From contig NC_058339.1 in assembly GCF_905475395.1 (NCBI RefSeq), forward strand, positions 44,153,172-44,217,171: 64,000 bases of DNA, in the 5' to 3' direction. The notes beneath the pieces are model-generated. The model did not search any database. It saw only the letters and a program-made list of their open reading frames with translations, and was not told the DNA's origin. Shown here one piece after another: positions 63,394-64,000 of this stretch. The translations under genes were made by a program, and so were the position numbers. Numbering within the stretch: position 1 is the first letter of the stretch; the number at the start of each line of letters is the position of its first letter. This DNA comes from Chrysoperla carnea (Eukaryota > Arthropoda > Insecta > Neuroptera > Chrysopidae).

Positions 63394-63826
63394 TTTTTAT
63401 ACCATGTATATGAAATGTATATAAAGTATACTAAGTTTAGTCCCAAGTTTGTTACGCTTGAAAATATTGATACTGCCAACAAAATTTTAGTACAAGTGTT
63501 CATAAAATCACCTAATTAGTTCGTTTTCGGTTGTCTGTCTCTCAACACGATAACTCAAAAACGAAAATAGCGTGCTTAGGACATAAAAAGTAAAGTTGAG
63601 TTCGTAAATGAGCAACATAGGTCGATTGGGTCTTGGGTTCGTATGACCCATCTTGATAGAACAAAAGTTTAAATGTAAAAAATGTTCTTTATAAAAAAAT
63701 AAACAACTTTTGTTTGAAACATTTTTTTGTATATAAGAGTGGATATCTCTCTTTATTTATCAACACTGTTTATACATATTATTTCAACAATTAAGTCAGT
63801 CAATTGTTTGTTTTCACTTGTTTATT
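63394..63826 (-). repeat. Dispersed repeat family A, copy 10
   Basis: From the terminal ataccatgtatatgaaatgt through agtcccaagtttgttacgc to caattgtttgttttcacttg. Confidence 0.75.
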
Positions 63827-64000
63827 AATACATGTGTCCATTTACATTTTTATTAAGAATTTAATCAACAACAACAATAAAATTTGAAAATTGTATAAAA
63901 AAAAAGTGGCTGTGGCCATCTTAAGTCTATTAAAACTCAAAATTGCTACACAACATAATTTTTTTTTCTAACATCAAATTCATTTATAGCAAAATATATA
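63827..64000. other. Window end
   Basis: AT-rich, nothing seen. Confidence 0.4.

Overview
The window is AT-rich, repeat-dense eukaryotic DNA. Long introns, an insect-type phenylalanine hydroxylase gene, tRNA-derived SINEs, many foldback/MITE elements and a DIRS-type retrotransposon point to an arthropod, most likely an insect. The sequence alone does not fix the order or species.

Layout. 1-11.4 kb: non-coding, with SINE copies, a 483-bp foldback MITE and LINE-tail fragments. 11.69-16.69 kb: a 5.0-kb DIRS-like retrotransposon read on the minus strand (gag, then RT/RNase H/methyltransferase-like, then tyrosine recombinase), with inverted terminal repeats and an internal complementary region. 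17-35 kb: mostly intergenic repeats and MITEs, a broken THAP fragment and several short exon-like segments I cannot assign. 35.6-53.2 kb, minus strand: a secreted matrix-type protein (signal peptide, Lys/Arg-rich region, four EGF-type modules, a C-terminal cbEGF-sushi pair), rebuilt here from four phase-compatible exons (519 aa). 42.4-58.1 kb, plus strand: phenylalanine hydroxylase (Henna/PAH), with four certain exons at 56.2-58.1 kb and two likely 5' exons at 42.4 and 47.4 kb. On this model the two genes interdigitate: PAH exons 1-2 lie in the 13.5-kb first intron of the matrix gene, and the matrix gene's signal-peptide exon lies in PAH intron 2. 58.2-64 kb: unassigned short ORFs, a 358-bp foldback element and more dispersed repeats.

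The most interesting structure is the expression layout of the DIRS element. gag appears to be spliced from a short leader exon that is present twice in tandem. pol has no ATG at its start and lies in the -1 frame relative to gag. A slippery T TTA AAC heptamer in the gag frame sits 6 nt before a perfect 10-bp GC-rich stem. The recombinase frame is again -1 relative to pol, with a second slippery run near the pol stop.

All splice models and family assignments come from reading the sequence; no database search or transcript evidence was available.
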